Below, in pieces: positions 54,740-63,810 of a DNA stretch of 64,000 bases. The position numbers and the translations under genes were made by a program. Under the pieces are notes generated by a model that searched no databases, was not told the DNA's origin, and saw only the letters and a list, made by a program, of their open reading frames with translations. The stretch is taken from NCBI GenBank assembly GCA_016721435.1, contig JADKIC010000007.1, forward strand, positions 1 to 64,000. Direction: 5' to 3'. The stretch's first letter is position 1, and every line of letters starts with the position of its first letter. This DNA is from Bacteroidota bacterium (GTDB lineage Bacteria > Bacteroidota > Bacteroidia > AKYH767-A > OLB10).

Positions 54740-55164
54740 TTGTAAGTCTTGAAGCATTAAAAGGATTCCATACATCTCGACCAAGAAATGTATTGATTGC
54801 AGACGTTTGTTTTAAAGGTGGATTTATTGATTCGTGGGGACGAGGAACGTTAAAAATTTTTGATGCCTGCAAAGAAGCGGAATTACCCGAACCCGAAATA
54901 AAGGAATTTCAAGGCGGTTTTATGGTAACGCTTTTCCAAGACAATTTAACGGAAGACCAATTGGTAAAACTTGGATTAAATGACCGACAATTGAAAGCGG
55001 TAAATTTCGTGAAAGAGAAAGGGAAGATTACGAATAAAGAATATCAGGAATTAAACGCCACAACCGAAAGAACCGCTTCAAGAGACTTATCAGACTTGGT
55101 CCAGAAACAGATAATTAAAAGTTCGGGTATTAAGGGTGCAGGAGCTATTTACACACTGAGTTAA
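54736..55164 (+). pseudogene. C-terminal remnant of AlbA_2/RecG-like ATP-binding transcriptional regulator
   Basis: The first residues recognisable are LPVVSLEALKGFHTSRPRNV then LIADVCFKGGFIDSWGRGTL, which is the HATPase_c_4-type core normally in the second half of a protein of about 480 residues (usual form SRPRNPLIAxVFxRxGYIExWGRG). A winged-helix tail follows: LNDRQLKAVNFVKEKGKITN then KEYQELNATTERTASRDLSD and LVQKQIIKSSGIKGAGA. The N-terminal AlbA_2 domain is missing and octamer array C takes its place. It has no plausible start codon of its own, so it is a truncated remnant. Confidence 0.7.
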
Positions 55165-55168
55165 AAAT

Positions 55169-55230
55169 ACCGCCATAATAACGCCAATAACGCCACAATA
55201 ACGCCATATTAACGCCAATAACGCCATAAT
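55169..55230 (+). repeat. Short satellite of AACGCCAATA-like units
   Basis: Six to seven units (CCGCCATAAT, AACGCCAATA, ACGCCACAAT, AACGCCATAT, TAACGCCAAT, AACGCCATAA) of 9-12 bases follow the stop codon of the truncated regulator. Confidence 0.75.
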
Positions 55231-55290
55231 GAAGAAATAACAAAACTGATACGTTTACTACAGCGATCATCGCCCGCTAAATCCCCACCC

Positions 55291-55325
55291 ATAACCGGCA
55301 GCCGGTAGCTCGCAGCCCGCAGCCC
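55291..55325 (-). repeat. Octamer array D (short, reverse orientation)
   Basis: AACCGGCAGCCGGTAGCTCG followed by CAGCCCGCAGCCC lies just beyond the infB stop codon. Same octamer family as arrays A-C. Confidence 0.7.
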
Positions 55326-55327
55326 AA

Positions 55328-58300
55328 TTAAGCTAACGTCCTCTTTATCGCTACATTCTCATAGCCTTCGATGTTATCGCCGACTTTGACATCATTAAAA
55401 TTATTGATGCTTAAACCGCATTCCATTCCGGCTTGTACATCCTTAGCATCGTCTTTAAAACGCTTGAGCGATGAAAGCTCTCCGGTATGTACTACAATAC
55501 CATCACGGATGATACGGATTTTTGTATTTCGGTTGACCTTTCCTTCTGTAACCATACAACCAGCTACCGTTCCCACTTTAGGGATCTTGAACACTTCGCG
55601 CACTTCGACGTTGCACACAATTTTTTCTTCAAACTCCGGTGCGAGCATGCCTTCCATGGCGGCCTTCACTTCGTTAATGGCATCGTAGATGATCGAATAT
55701 AAACGTACATCAATCTCTTCCTGCTCTGCTATCTTACGGGCACTGCCGCTCGGACGTACCTGGAAGCCGATGATGATGGCATTGGAAGCACTCGCTAACA
55801 TGACATCCGACTCAGAAATTTGTCCAACACCTTTCAGAATAACATTCACCTGAATTTCCTGTGTAGAAAGTTTCAACAAGGAATCCGCCAATGCTTCTAC
55901 CGAACCATCCACGTCGCCTTTCACGATTACATTCAACTCTTTAAAGTTACCAATGGCCAATCGTCGTCCGATCTCATCCAGGGTAATATGTTTATGGGTA
56001 CGAATACCTTGTTCGCGTTGCAATTGTAAACGCTTGTTCGCAATTTCACGGGCCTCGCGCTCATCTTCCATCACATTGAACTGGTCACCGGCCTGTACTG
56101 CACCGGTCATACCGAGAATCATGGTTGGTGTAGAGGGTCCGGCTTCGTTGATGCGTTGTCCGCGTTCATTGAACATCGCTTTCACTCTACCGCTATGGCA
56201 ACCCGCTAAAACGACATCACCCATTTTGAGAGTACCGGTCTGTACGAGGATGGTTGTTACATAACCACGTCCTTTATCGAGCGAAGATTCAATAACAGTA
56301 CCCTTTGCAAGACGGTCGGGATTGGCTTTGAGGCTGAGCATTTCTGCTTCGAGCAATACTTTATCCAGCAGCTTTTCAATATTCAGCCCTTTCTTGGCAG
56401 AGATATCCTGACTCTGGTATTTACCGCCCCAGTCTTCCACAAGGAAGTTCATGGCGGCAAGTTGTTCTTTAATTTTTTCCGGATTCGCATCGGGCTTATC
56501 CACTTTGTTTATGGCAAAAACGATAGGTACACCGGCTGCCTGTGCATGGTTGATGGCTTCCTTCGTCTGTGGCATCACACTGTCATCTGCAGAGATCACA
56601 ATGATCGCTACGTCGGTCACTTTCGCACCACGGGCACGCATCGCGGTAAAGGCTTCGTGACCGGGAGTATCGAGGAAGGTAATTTTTCGGCCATCCTCTA
56701 ACGTTACTTCATAGGCACCGATATGCTGTGTAATTCCTCCGGCTTCACCGGCAATAACATTCGCCTTACGTACATAATCCAGCAACGATGTTTTACCGTG
56801 ATCGACGTGACCCATCACTGTAACGATCGGAGCACGCGGCTGCATTTCATCCTCTTCGTCGACCTCATCTACAATAGCATCCTGTACATCTACAGAGACA
56901 AATTCCACTTTAAAACCAAATTCTTCTGCCACCACAGTAATCGTTTCGGCATCGAGTCGCTGATTGATCGACACAAATAATCCCAGACTCATACAGGTAC
57001 TGATAACCTGATTCACCTGCACGTTCATTAACTTGGCTAACTCATTCGCGGATACGAACTCTGTTACCTTAATCGATTTATCAGCTTGTTGTTCCGCGAG
57101 TGCTTCCTGACGCTGAGCATGCAGGTCACGTTTCTCACGACGCAATTTTGAAGACTTCGACTTACCTGTACCGCTGAGGCGAGCCAGAGTTGCCTTAATC
57201 TGATCTTGTATTTCCTTATCTGTTGGTTCAACTTTTGGTCCTGCCGGTGCGGGAGGTCCACCACGACGGTTTTGACCACCCGGACGGTTATCACGACGCG
57301 GACCGCCACCCTGACCTGCAGGACGCTGACCACCCGGTCCACCCGGACGCTGACCACCCTGCCCCGGAGGACGAGGGCCGCCTTGTCCCGGAGGACGCTG
57401 ACCACCTGCTGTTCCTGCACCACCACCGGTACGCTGACCACCCTGACCTTGTCCTGTTCTTGGACCTTGTCCGGTAGGTGCAGCACCACCTTTATCCTTA
57501 CGTTTACGTTTACGTTTATCTCCTTCAAAATCGGAGGAGGAAGCGACCGGTTTCTTCTTGGTCGGCTCCACGGGCAATTGAATTTTTCCTAAAATATTTG
57601 GTCCCGTCAGTTTATCAAAGCGAACACCGATATGCTCGGGTCCGGTTGGAGGAACGGGTGCAGTAGGTTCAGCAGGCGGAGGTGTGGGAGCGGGAGCTTC
57701 CGGCTCATCCTTCTTCGCTACGACTTCCGGCTCTGTTTTTTTAGCCGGTTTCTTTTCTTCAACAACTTCAGCTTTAGCAACGGGAGCCGGTTCTTCTTTT
57801 ACGGTTTTCTTCGCACTCTTCTTTTCCTTCTCTTTCTTTTCCTCTTCGGCCTTCACCAATGCGGCATCGTCCTCTTCCTTCTTCTTCGTCGCCTTCTTCT
57901 TCTTCTCTACATTTTCAGATTCGAGTTTATCGGAAGCTTCCTTCGCCTTCACTTTCTCCTTCGCTACGGTCTTCGCCTTCTCTTCTTCTTCTTCCTTCTT
58001 CTTCGCTGCTTTCTTTTTTGCCGGACCATCGAGATCAATCTTACCCAAAATCTTTGGAGACTCCATCTCCGCACGGGCCTTAATCACTTCGGGTTGAGGT
58101 GCTGGTTCCTCTGCTTTCTTTGGTTTCGCTGCAGCCTTCTTCGCTGTTGCCGTTGCCGAAAGCTTTATTTCATCCAGACTTTTCTTCAGATTATCATCAT
58201 TATCGGCTTCCACCTCTGTTTCACGCACATCAGCTCCACCGGATTTTGTCTCGATGGTGATCGTATCACGCTTCAATTTCTCGCGTGTCACCTCCTGCGC

Positions 58301-58489
58301 ATCCAGCTTCGCCATCTTGTCCGGCTGATACTTCTCCTGCAAAATGGTATATACTTCCATAGAGATTTTAGCGTTCGGGCTGCTGTCGATCTTCATCCCC
58401 TTTGACTCGAGGTATTCGACCACATGTTGCAGACCAACGTTAAACTCTTTGGCAACTTTAATGAGACGTAATGATTTTTCTTCGGACAT
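55328..58489 (-). CDS. infB: Translation initiation factor IF-2
   Basis: 1,053 residues, intact. The N-terminal IF2_N motif SLRLIKVAKEFNVGLQHVVE is followed by a Lys/Glu/Ala-rich segment (about 100-300) and a Gly/Pro/Gln/Arg-rich segment (about 345-420). A second IF2_N copy is near 470-520. The G domain has MGHVDHGKTSLLDYV (P-loop), GGITQHIGA (switch I), DTPGHEAF, NKVDKP and SAKKG. Domains II-IV follow (IIGFQVRPSGSA, EVREVFKIPKVGTVAGCMV). It places fMet-tRNA on the 30S subunit. The long N-terminus is common in Bacteroidota. It is the distal gene of rimP-nusA-infB. Confidence 0.96.
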   Translation of the reverse strand: MSEEKSLRLIKVAKEFNVGLQHVVEYLESKGMKIDSSPNAKISMEVYTILQEKYQPDKMAKLDAQEVTREKLKRDTITIETKSGGADVRETEVEADNDDNLKKSLDEIKLSATATAKKAAAKPKKAEEPAPQPEVIKARAEMESPKILGKIDLDGPAKKKAAKKKEEEEEKAKTVAKEKVKAKEASDKLESENVEKKKKATKKKEEDDAALVKAEEEKKEKEKKSAKKTVKEEPAPVAKAEVVEEKKPAKKTEPEVVAKKDEPEAPAPTPPPAEPTAPVPPTGPEHIGVRFDKLTGPNILGKIQLPVEPTKKKPVASSSDFEGDKRKRKRKDKGGAAPTGQGPRTGQGQGGQRTGGGAGTAGGQRPPGQGGPRPPGQGGQRPGGPGGQRPAGQGGGPRRDNRPGGQNRRGGPPAPAGPKVEPTDKEIQDQIKATLARLSGTGKSKSSKLRREKRDLHAQRQEALAEQQADKSIKVTEFVSANELAKLMNVQVNQVISTCMSLGLFVSINQRLDAETITVVAEEFGFKVEFVSVDVQDAIVDEVDEEDEMQPRAPIVTVMGHVDHGKTSLLDYVRKANVIAGEAGGITQHIGAYEVTLEDGRKITFLDTPGHEAFTAMRARGAKVTDVAIIVISADDSVMPQTKEAINHAQAAGVPIVFAINKVDKPDANPEKIKEQLAAMNFLVEDWGGKYQSQDISAKKGLNIEKLLDKVLLEAEMLSLKANPDRLAKGTVIESSLDKGRGYVTTILVQTGTLKMGDVVLAGCHSGRVKAMFNERGQRINEAGPSTPTMILGMTGAVQAGDQFNVMEDEREAREIANKRLQLQREQGIRTHKHITLDEIGRRLAIGNFKELNVIVKGDVDGSVEALADSLLKLSTQEIQVNVILKGVGQISESDVMLASASNAIIIGFQVRPSGSARKIAEQEEIDVRLYSIIYDAINEVKAAMEGMLAPEFEEKIVCNVEVREVFKIPKVGTVAGCMVTEGKVNRNTKIRIIRDGIVVHTGELSSLKRFKDDAKDVQAGMECGLSINNFNDVKVGDNIEGYENVAIKRTLA

Positions 58490-58681
58490 CTACTGTTTTT
58501 ATCTTTTTTCCCCTTGAGGTGTACTGTACTATTTATCGAATGGCAATCGGGCGGATGACAAGACAATTCCCTTGTCGTTTCATTTTTCGGAACGGCGCTT
58601 CCGTTATACTTTCCTCAAGGTTATCTGCCTGCTCCGTTTGCCATTATTCACCGGGCTACAACCTTGAATGCTTCAGGGTGA

Positions 58682-59894
58682 TCACTCGAACTCGGATCGT
58701 AAAATCCGCACTACTTCGCGGATCGTTTCTTCTTCCAGATCTGTTCGCTTCACGAGATCATCCACGGTGATGGCCAGCACAGATTTCGCGGTATCGCAAC
58801 CAATGGATTTCAATTCTTCTATTATCCACTCGTCGATTTCATCGGAGAATTCTTCCAGATCCACATCCTCGTCTTCATCTTCCGTATCGCGGTACACATC
58901 AATTTCATATCCTGTCATGTCCGCCTTTACCTATCGCTAAGGATACCTGATCGGGCTTCATGAATACGGCGGCGCGAGGTGTTTCATCATCCAGCTTCAG
59001 CGAGGTAATTTTCGCCGGACTCAAGGCACGGGTGATGTACAACTGCAGATTCGATGTATAATTGATCACATCAATATTTTCATTTCTCAACTCTCTAACG
59101 ATACCGTGTATACGAGAACCTTTCATTCCCACACAGGCACCAACAGGGTCAATACGGTCGTCATAACTTTCAACGGCCACTTTCGCACGCTCTCCCGGTT
59201 CACGCACAATATTTTTAATCGTGATGAGACCATCAAACACTTCCGGTACTTCCTGTTCAAACAAACGCTCGAGGAAGACAGGCGAGGTCCGTGATAAAAT
59301 AATTTTGGGACTCGCGTTCAACATCTCCACACGAAGCACCACTGCACGAACGGCATCTCCCTTCTTGAAGAAATCGGCAGGAATCGTTTCACCTTTCGGC
59401 AATACCAGTTCATTCCCTTCATCATCAAGGACCAAAATTTCCTTCTTCCAGATCTGATACACTTCACCGGTAATGATCTCCCCTACTCTGTCCTTATACT
59501 TCCTGTAAATACCATCTTTCTCCAGCTCGGTAATACGCGACACCAGATTCTGACGCAAGGCCAATACGGCGCGACGACCGAAATCCCCGAGACGCACAGA
59601 TTCCGTCAACTCCTCACCCACTTCAAAATCCGGTTCGATCTTGATGGCTTCTGAATAGGCTATTTGCGTCGCGTCATCTTCCACCATACCATCGTCAACA
59701 ATCATACGGTTCCGGTAAATTTCAAGGTCACCCTTGTCGATGTTAATGATCACATCGAAATTATCAGAAGTGCCGAATTTCTTGCGCAATGTGGCTTTAA
59801 TCACATCTTCAAGGATACTCATCATCGTAGCCCTGTCGATATTTTTTACCTCCTTAAACTCCGAGAAGGATTCTATCAATACTTGATGGTCCAT
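58682..59894 (-). CDS. nusA: Transcription termination/antitermination factor NusA (small deletion in KH domain)
   Basis: The N-terminal domain starts MDHQVLIESFSEFKEVKNID, followed by an S1 domain (GEIITGEVYQIWKKEILVLD), the KH region with RTSPVFLERLFEQEVPEVFD, VDPVGACVGMKGSRIHGIV-like sequence, and LDDETPRAAVFMKPDQVSLA with IGKGG. At 58916-58919 about 24 bases are missing: the usual HNIRLAxKL after GKGG is absent, and TGYEIDVYRD follows in another frame. The acidic C-terminus (DTEDEDEDVDLEEFSDEIDE) and a final helix-hairpin-helix-like segment LKSIGCDTAKSVLAITVDDL complete about 404 residues. It binds RNA polymerase. Confidence 0.92.
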
Positions 59895-59899
59895 TGGAC

Positions 59900-60370
59900 T
59901 TATTTGAATTTATAGTTAATAATCAATTTCGCTTCTTTAATATTTTCAAAGGGAATGGTATGCTTCACTTCCGTAATAATCTTCTTTTTATTCTCCTTTC
60001 TCGAGACCGTTTCCAGCACTTCAATTCCGGCCGGATGAACTTCCTGCAAGATACCTTTTAGCTCTATGCCGTCAACACGCAGTACCCGTAATTCTTTACC
60101 AATGCGACGTTCATATTGCTGAGGCACCATTAGCGGCGCATCCATTCCCGGACTCCCTACCTCCACTTCATGACTCTCCAGAAAACCGGAGGTCTCGAAA
60201 TGATTCAGCAGGTAACGGGTCAGCAAGGCGCACTCCTCCAGCTTCACTCCTTCCGGCTTATCAATCGCCACCGTGAGTTTTCCGGGAGATAATTTCACAT
60301 CCACAAGGAAACATTCCGTTTCTTTGAGATACTCCTTTACCAGGTTCCTTATGTCCTCTTTTTCAGTCAT
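59900..60370 (-). CDS. rimP: Ribosome maturation factor RimP
   Basis: The start MTEKEDIRNLVKEYLKETEC is chosen; an upstream ATG adds seven residues (to 60391). The protein is about 157 residues: FLVDVKLSPGKLTVAIDKPE, LEECALLTRYLLNHFE, the RimP signature VEVGSPGMDAPL with KELRVLRVDG, and an SH3-like C-terminal half. It assists 30S assembly. The stop is 5 bases before nusA, as in the usual rimP-nusA-infB order. Confidence 0.93.
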   Translation of the reverse strand: MTEKEDIRNLVKEYLKETECFLVDVKLSPGKLTVAIDKPEGVKLEECALLTRYLLNHFETSGFLESHEVEVGSPGMDAPLMVPQQYERRIGKELRVLRVDGIELKGILQEVHPAGIEVLETVSRKENKKKIITEVKHTIPFENIKEAKLIINYKFK

Positions 60371-60383
60371 TTGAAATAAAGAA

Positions 60384-60399
60384 GGGGACATCTGTCCCC
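60384..60399. promoter_or_regulatory. Inverted repeat GGGGACA-TC-TGTCCCC at the rimP 5' end
   Basis: A perfect 7-bp inverted repeat with a 2-nt centre covers the alternative rimP start codon, between rimP and the divergent GT9 gene. It could be an operator or a leader hairpin. Confidence 0.45.
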
Positions 60400-60485
60400 T
60401 CTCATTCTCCCTGCAAAGATATAAAATTCTAATGATTTACCAAGTTCTCTGCAAGGAGAAGTAAGGAATCGTTAACATTGCGCCC

Positions 60486-61529
60486 GTGGAAAAGTCAATG
60501 ACCGCAAAGAAGTGGCTCGACAGAGGGGTATACCTGACCTCGATGGCACTTACGACCTTTATCAATAGGAGAAAAGACATTAAAAGCCTGTCTTTCAGCA
60601 ATATACTTTGCATCAAGGAAGATGAAATAGGCGATTTTATTTACACCCTGCCGGTTTACGAGATGCTGCGGAAGCAATTTCCGGCGGCCCAAATCACCGT
60701 ACTTTGCCGACCTTTTGGTAAACAAATCTTAAAATATTGCCCCCATGTGAACGCGGTTTTCAGTGAATATGCGGATTTAAAAGGAAAATATGACCTCATT
60801 ATTGACCTGCGCGGGACCATTCCCAGCACTTTTTACGCCCTCAAACATCCCCCGGTCGTCCGCCTGGACAGAGGCAGCCTCCGCTATAAAAACCGAAAAA
60901 AGGGCATCCACTCGCATGAATCGGAAGCCAATCTGGAAATCATACTTCCGGTACTCGACGCCAAAAATAAAATCTTAAAACCCACACTTTTCATCAGCGA
61001 AAAAGAGCGGGAAGAAGCCAGGAAATTTCTTGAAGAAAAAAACATTTCGAAGTACGCCCTCTTCCACACCGGTGCGCGAAGAATACTCAAAAAATGGCCG
61101 CTGGAACGTGTAGCGGAAATCATGAAATGGCTCTATACAGAACATGGACTTGCCTGCATTGTGGTGGGTGATGAAGAAGACGCAAAAGATGCAGAAGCCT
61201 TACGACTACTCACCAACATTCCCATTCACCAGGCAGCAGGAAAAGTAAATCTGCTCGTCTTTGCCGCGCTCTGCGAGAAGGCCGACATCTACATCGGCAA
61301 CGATAGCGGACCCCTGCATATCGCCACTGTAATGGGAGCCCCCTCCATCGGGCTCTACGGTCCGGGCGATCCCATCTTCCATCCAAGACTCCCCAACTCC
61401 CGCTATCTGCACCATATCCTCGAATGCAATCCTTGTGATCAGGTACATTGTAAATACAAAGAATATCCGTGCATAGAGCGAATTACTATTGAAGAAGTTA
61501 AAGAGAAAGTAATTGATTTGAAGATTTGA
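60486..61529 (+). CDS. Glycosyltransferase family 9 (heptosyltransferase-like)
   Basis: 347 residues, intact. GT9 hallmarks are present: ILCIKEDEIGDFIYTLPVYE (N-terminal strand and loop, here ED where many have RLG), ITVLCRPFG, YDLIIDLRGT, LFHTGARRILKKWPLERVAE, and IYIGNDSGPLHIATVMGAPS, followed by YGPGDPIFHP and the Cys-rich CNPCDQVHCKY. It adds a sugar to LPS core or a related surface glycan in the cytosol; the donor cannot be predicted. It is divergent from rimP. Confidence 0.88.
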   Translation: MEKSMTAKKWLDRGVYLTSMALTTFINRRKDIKSLSFSNILCIKEDEIGDFIYTLPVYEMLRKQFPAAQITVLCRPFGKQILKYCPHVNAVFSEYADLKGKYDLIIDLRGTIPSTFYALKHPPVVRLDRGSLRYKNRKKGIHSHESEANLEIILPVLDAKNKILKPTLFISEKEREEARKFLEEKNISKYALFHTGARRILKKWPLERVAEIMKWLYTEHGLACIVVGDEEDAKDAEALRLLTNIPIHQAAGKVNLLVFAALCEKADIYIGNDSGPLHIATVMGAPSIGLYGPGDPIFHPRLPNSRYLHHILECNPCDQVHCKYKEYPCIERITIEEVKEKVIDLKI

Positions 61530-62074
61530 AAATGGGTTAATCTCCCAAAGCGGGAGACAGGTTTGAAGATGGGTGATTTAATGATGGTGGTGAATGAGAT
61601 TTATTTGTTCGCTAAGGAAGCGCGGGGTTCGCAGGGAAATATCATAATAAATCATAATAATCATAAGCAATCTGCGGCCTATCAAAATAGCATTGAGCAT
61701 TCGGTTTTTTCAAATTATATCCGTAAATTCAAACCTAAGATTGCGACGAATAGCAATGCTTTTAATTTGAAAATATTTATGTTCCCGAAAAGAATTAATT
61801 GATTTTAGTTGAATGCCGATCGTCGTCTTCGAAGGAATTTTCCTTTTTTACCACTGAGGCACGCAGGACACGTAGGAACACGGAGGACTTTTTCATTTTC
61901 TACAAACCTTAGTTAGTGGTCATCCAGAAAGCCGATTTTCATTCCATATCATCCCGGTGTTTCAGGACAATAATTCACTACTTATCAATTTCAAGGAAGT
62001 ATATAGCCAGTAGAAAATTTCATTTTAAACCTGCCTGCGTCAAGTTATATGTAGGCAGGCAGGCATTCTGAGGT
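61530..62074. other. Intergenic region with dispersed repeats and a hairpin
   Basis: 545 bases, no convincing gene. Contains the GATTTGAAGATGGGT motif (61514-61576), the ACGGAGGAC tract (61842-61892, partner of 47440-47490) and a CCTGCCTGC/GCAGGCAGG hairpin at 62030-62063 near the norB end. Confidence 0.5.
62030..62063. repeat. CCTGCCTGC / GCAGGCAGG hairpin
   Basis: A perfect 9-bp stem with a 16-nt loop, 12 bases past the norB stop codon. It lacks a U tail, so it is more likely a REP-like element than a terminator. Confidence 0.5.
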
Positions 62075-63390
62075 CTATGTTCTTTTTGAAATCAATAGTC
62101 TTTTCACCAAAATAATCGACAACGCAGCTAAGGCTAACAGTAAAAAAGCTCCACTCCAACTGAAAACATGAAACCATGGCTGAAGTTGCAACATCATTTT
62201 CGAGTGCGGGACATCTAGCTCCTGCATTTGAATAATCGCCTTTTTAACTCCGGCCCCAATGAGTGAAATCCAGAATACCAGCAACGAGAGCTGCACGAGA
62301 TAAAACCAACTACGAAGCCATCCGGATATTTTACCTGCATCTTTTTGTACATGAACAGCATCAAAAATTACGGCAAGTAAAATCATCGTATTGATACCAA
62401 TGGTAGTTCCCATCGCATGTGCTACGGTGATATGCGTGCCGTATATAAATTAATAGCCGGGATAGACATTAGCAAAGCCATAAAAAGATTTAGAAAAACC
62501 CATAGATCCGCTGCCAGCAGAAAACGATAACTGTAATAATGAAGATGTTTTCGGGATTCTGAAAGTGAAGCTTTAAAATTAGATATTATCCGCAGAAGAA
62601 TTACCCATTCGGTCATACTAACAGCATAGCCTATGTAACGAATATATGGTGCCGTAGGAAGAGTATATATATGATGACTCCAGTTGAACATTAAATTAAA
62701 AAGTCCTAAAAAATACATGCCAAAGGTAAGTTTGGATTTAGCGACTGATTTATCGCCGCTGATCCTCTCCATCAAATAAATAGCTGACCCATAAATCATC
62801 TGATTCCAGCAACCTACCAGAGAACCATTGGCCTTCCATTGTACAATAGTATCACGAATGAAATTTTCCCTAAAATAGGGAATCACCCATAAATAATTTT
62901 CTATAAAAATGAAAAGGAAAAAAGCAATACCTGTTCCCCACATCCAGATATAAACGGGAGGAGATTTCAATTTCCATATACTTGAAAAGTAATTCACCAC
63001 CATCAACAACCAGGCTGCCAGTATGAATAACGACCATTCCTTTGGAAATTCCCAGTACTCCCTTCCTCCGAATTTACCATTAAAATACGAAAAGAAAACA
63101 CCGGCAATAGCAATGACCCATAACATGAGTTGTAATCGGGAGAGCTTTGGATAACGAATGGGGAGTCCGAGATTTTTCAACCCATAAAAAACAGCTCCTG
63201 TTGCCCCTGTTAAAATCCAGAATAACATCGTTGACACATGCAGTGGACGTAGTTTTACAAAACCAAAGCTCTCTTTCCATAAACCAGGATTGGTATAACT
63301 ATGTACAGCCAACACACCGAAGTTGAGTCCGACAATCATCAAAATGAGTGCAAGGATAAAAAAGTTCCGATCAATCGATTCTTTCCACAT
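62075..63390 (-). CDS. NorB-like haem-copper oxidoreductase with altered active site (one frameshift)
   Basis: 322 residues, then a frame break near 62440. The sequence resumes as GTHITVAHAMGTTIGINTMI; the merged length is about 437. About 12 membrane segments. It aligns to cNOR NorB: RPLHVSTMLFW (His51, low-spin haem), GREYWEFP, and HH at 239-240. The spacing His207-His258/259-Glu280 of P. aeruginosa NorB is reproduced without gaps as 188-239/240-261. But position 188 is Asn, 192 is Val (FeB Glu211) and 196 is Asn (Glu215), in KANGSLVGCWN. At the haem ligands the His347 equivalent is kept, while the His349 equivalent is Met (AHAM). It overlaps norC by one base (TGATG). NO reduction, dismutation or another reaction is possible. 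Confidence 0.8.
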
Positions 63391-63806
63391 CAGCGCATGG
63401 ATTGAGAAATCATCCCATCTCTGCCGATCTCAAAAGATCGTGGATCAGCATTACCACAATTATCCACCGCAAATAGAAATTCGTTCAGTAGCTTCAGCTC
63501 CTCCTCTGTCATGGCATATGCCGGCATTTGTCCTGAACCTGATTTTATCATGGCTGCTATATAACCGGGCCCTTTACCGGGTTTAGAATATACATCACTC
63601 AGGTCAGGACCTAAATAACCGCCTAATCCGTACAATTGATGACAAGCCTGACAATTGTAGTTTTGCCATATAAGTCGGCCCGCTGCTACGTTTTCCTCGT
63701 TTTCTGTTGTTGTGGCGCAAACAGTTCCGGTATAAAGATGCATACTGAATGAAATGAAAAGCAAACAGAAAACCAACATCGTATACCGGGCGTACTGCGC
63801 TTTCAT
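63390..63806 (-). CDS. NorC-like membrane-anchored cytochrome c
   Basis: 138 residues. An N-terminal hydrophobic helix (YTMLVFCLLFISFSMHLYTG) acts as signal or anchor. The haem motif is in NYNCQACHQLYGLGGYLGPD, closely following NorC patterns, and the Met ligand is probably in GSGQMPAYAMTEEELKLLNE. A C-terminal extension DNCGNADPRSFEIGRDGMIS follows. It would deliver electrons to the NorB-like subunit; the stop and the norB start overlap. The start lies 4 bases after the tnaA stop, suggesting a common transcript. Confidence 0.85.
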   Translation of the reverse strand: MKAQYARYTMLVFCLLFISFSMHLYTGTVCATTTENEENVAAGRLIWQNYNCQACHQLYGLGGYLGPDLSDVYSKPGKGPGYIAAMIKSGSGQMPAYAMTEEELKLLNEFLFAVDNCGNADPRSFEIGRDGMISQSMR

Positions 63807-63810
63807 CTAT

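Noticed and set aside
57632..58405. A 257-residue plus-strand frame rich in Phe, Leu, Ser and Arg opposite infB
   Set aside because: It is the antisense of the Lys/Glu/Ala-rich N-terminal part of IF-2; codon bias of the repeats keeps the opposite strand open.
61563..61802. 79-residue plus-strand frame after the GT9 gene
   Set aside because: It starts inside a dispersed repeat, has AT-driven composition and no recognisable domain.
62075..63390. cbb3-type oxidase subunit I
   Set aside because: The pairing with a NorC-like cytochrome, the GREYWEFP motif and gapless spacing with cNOR NorB fit the NOR branch better; no CcoO/CcoP is present.
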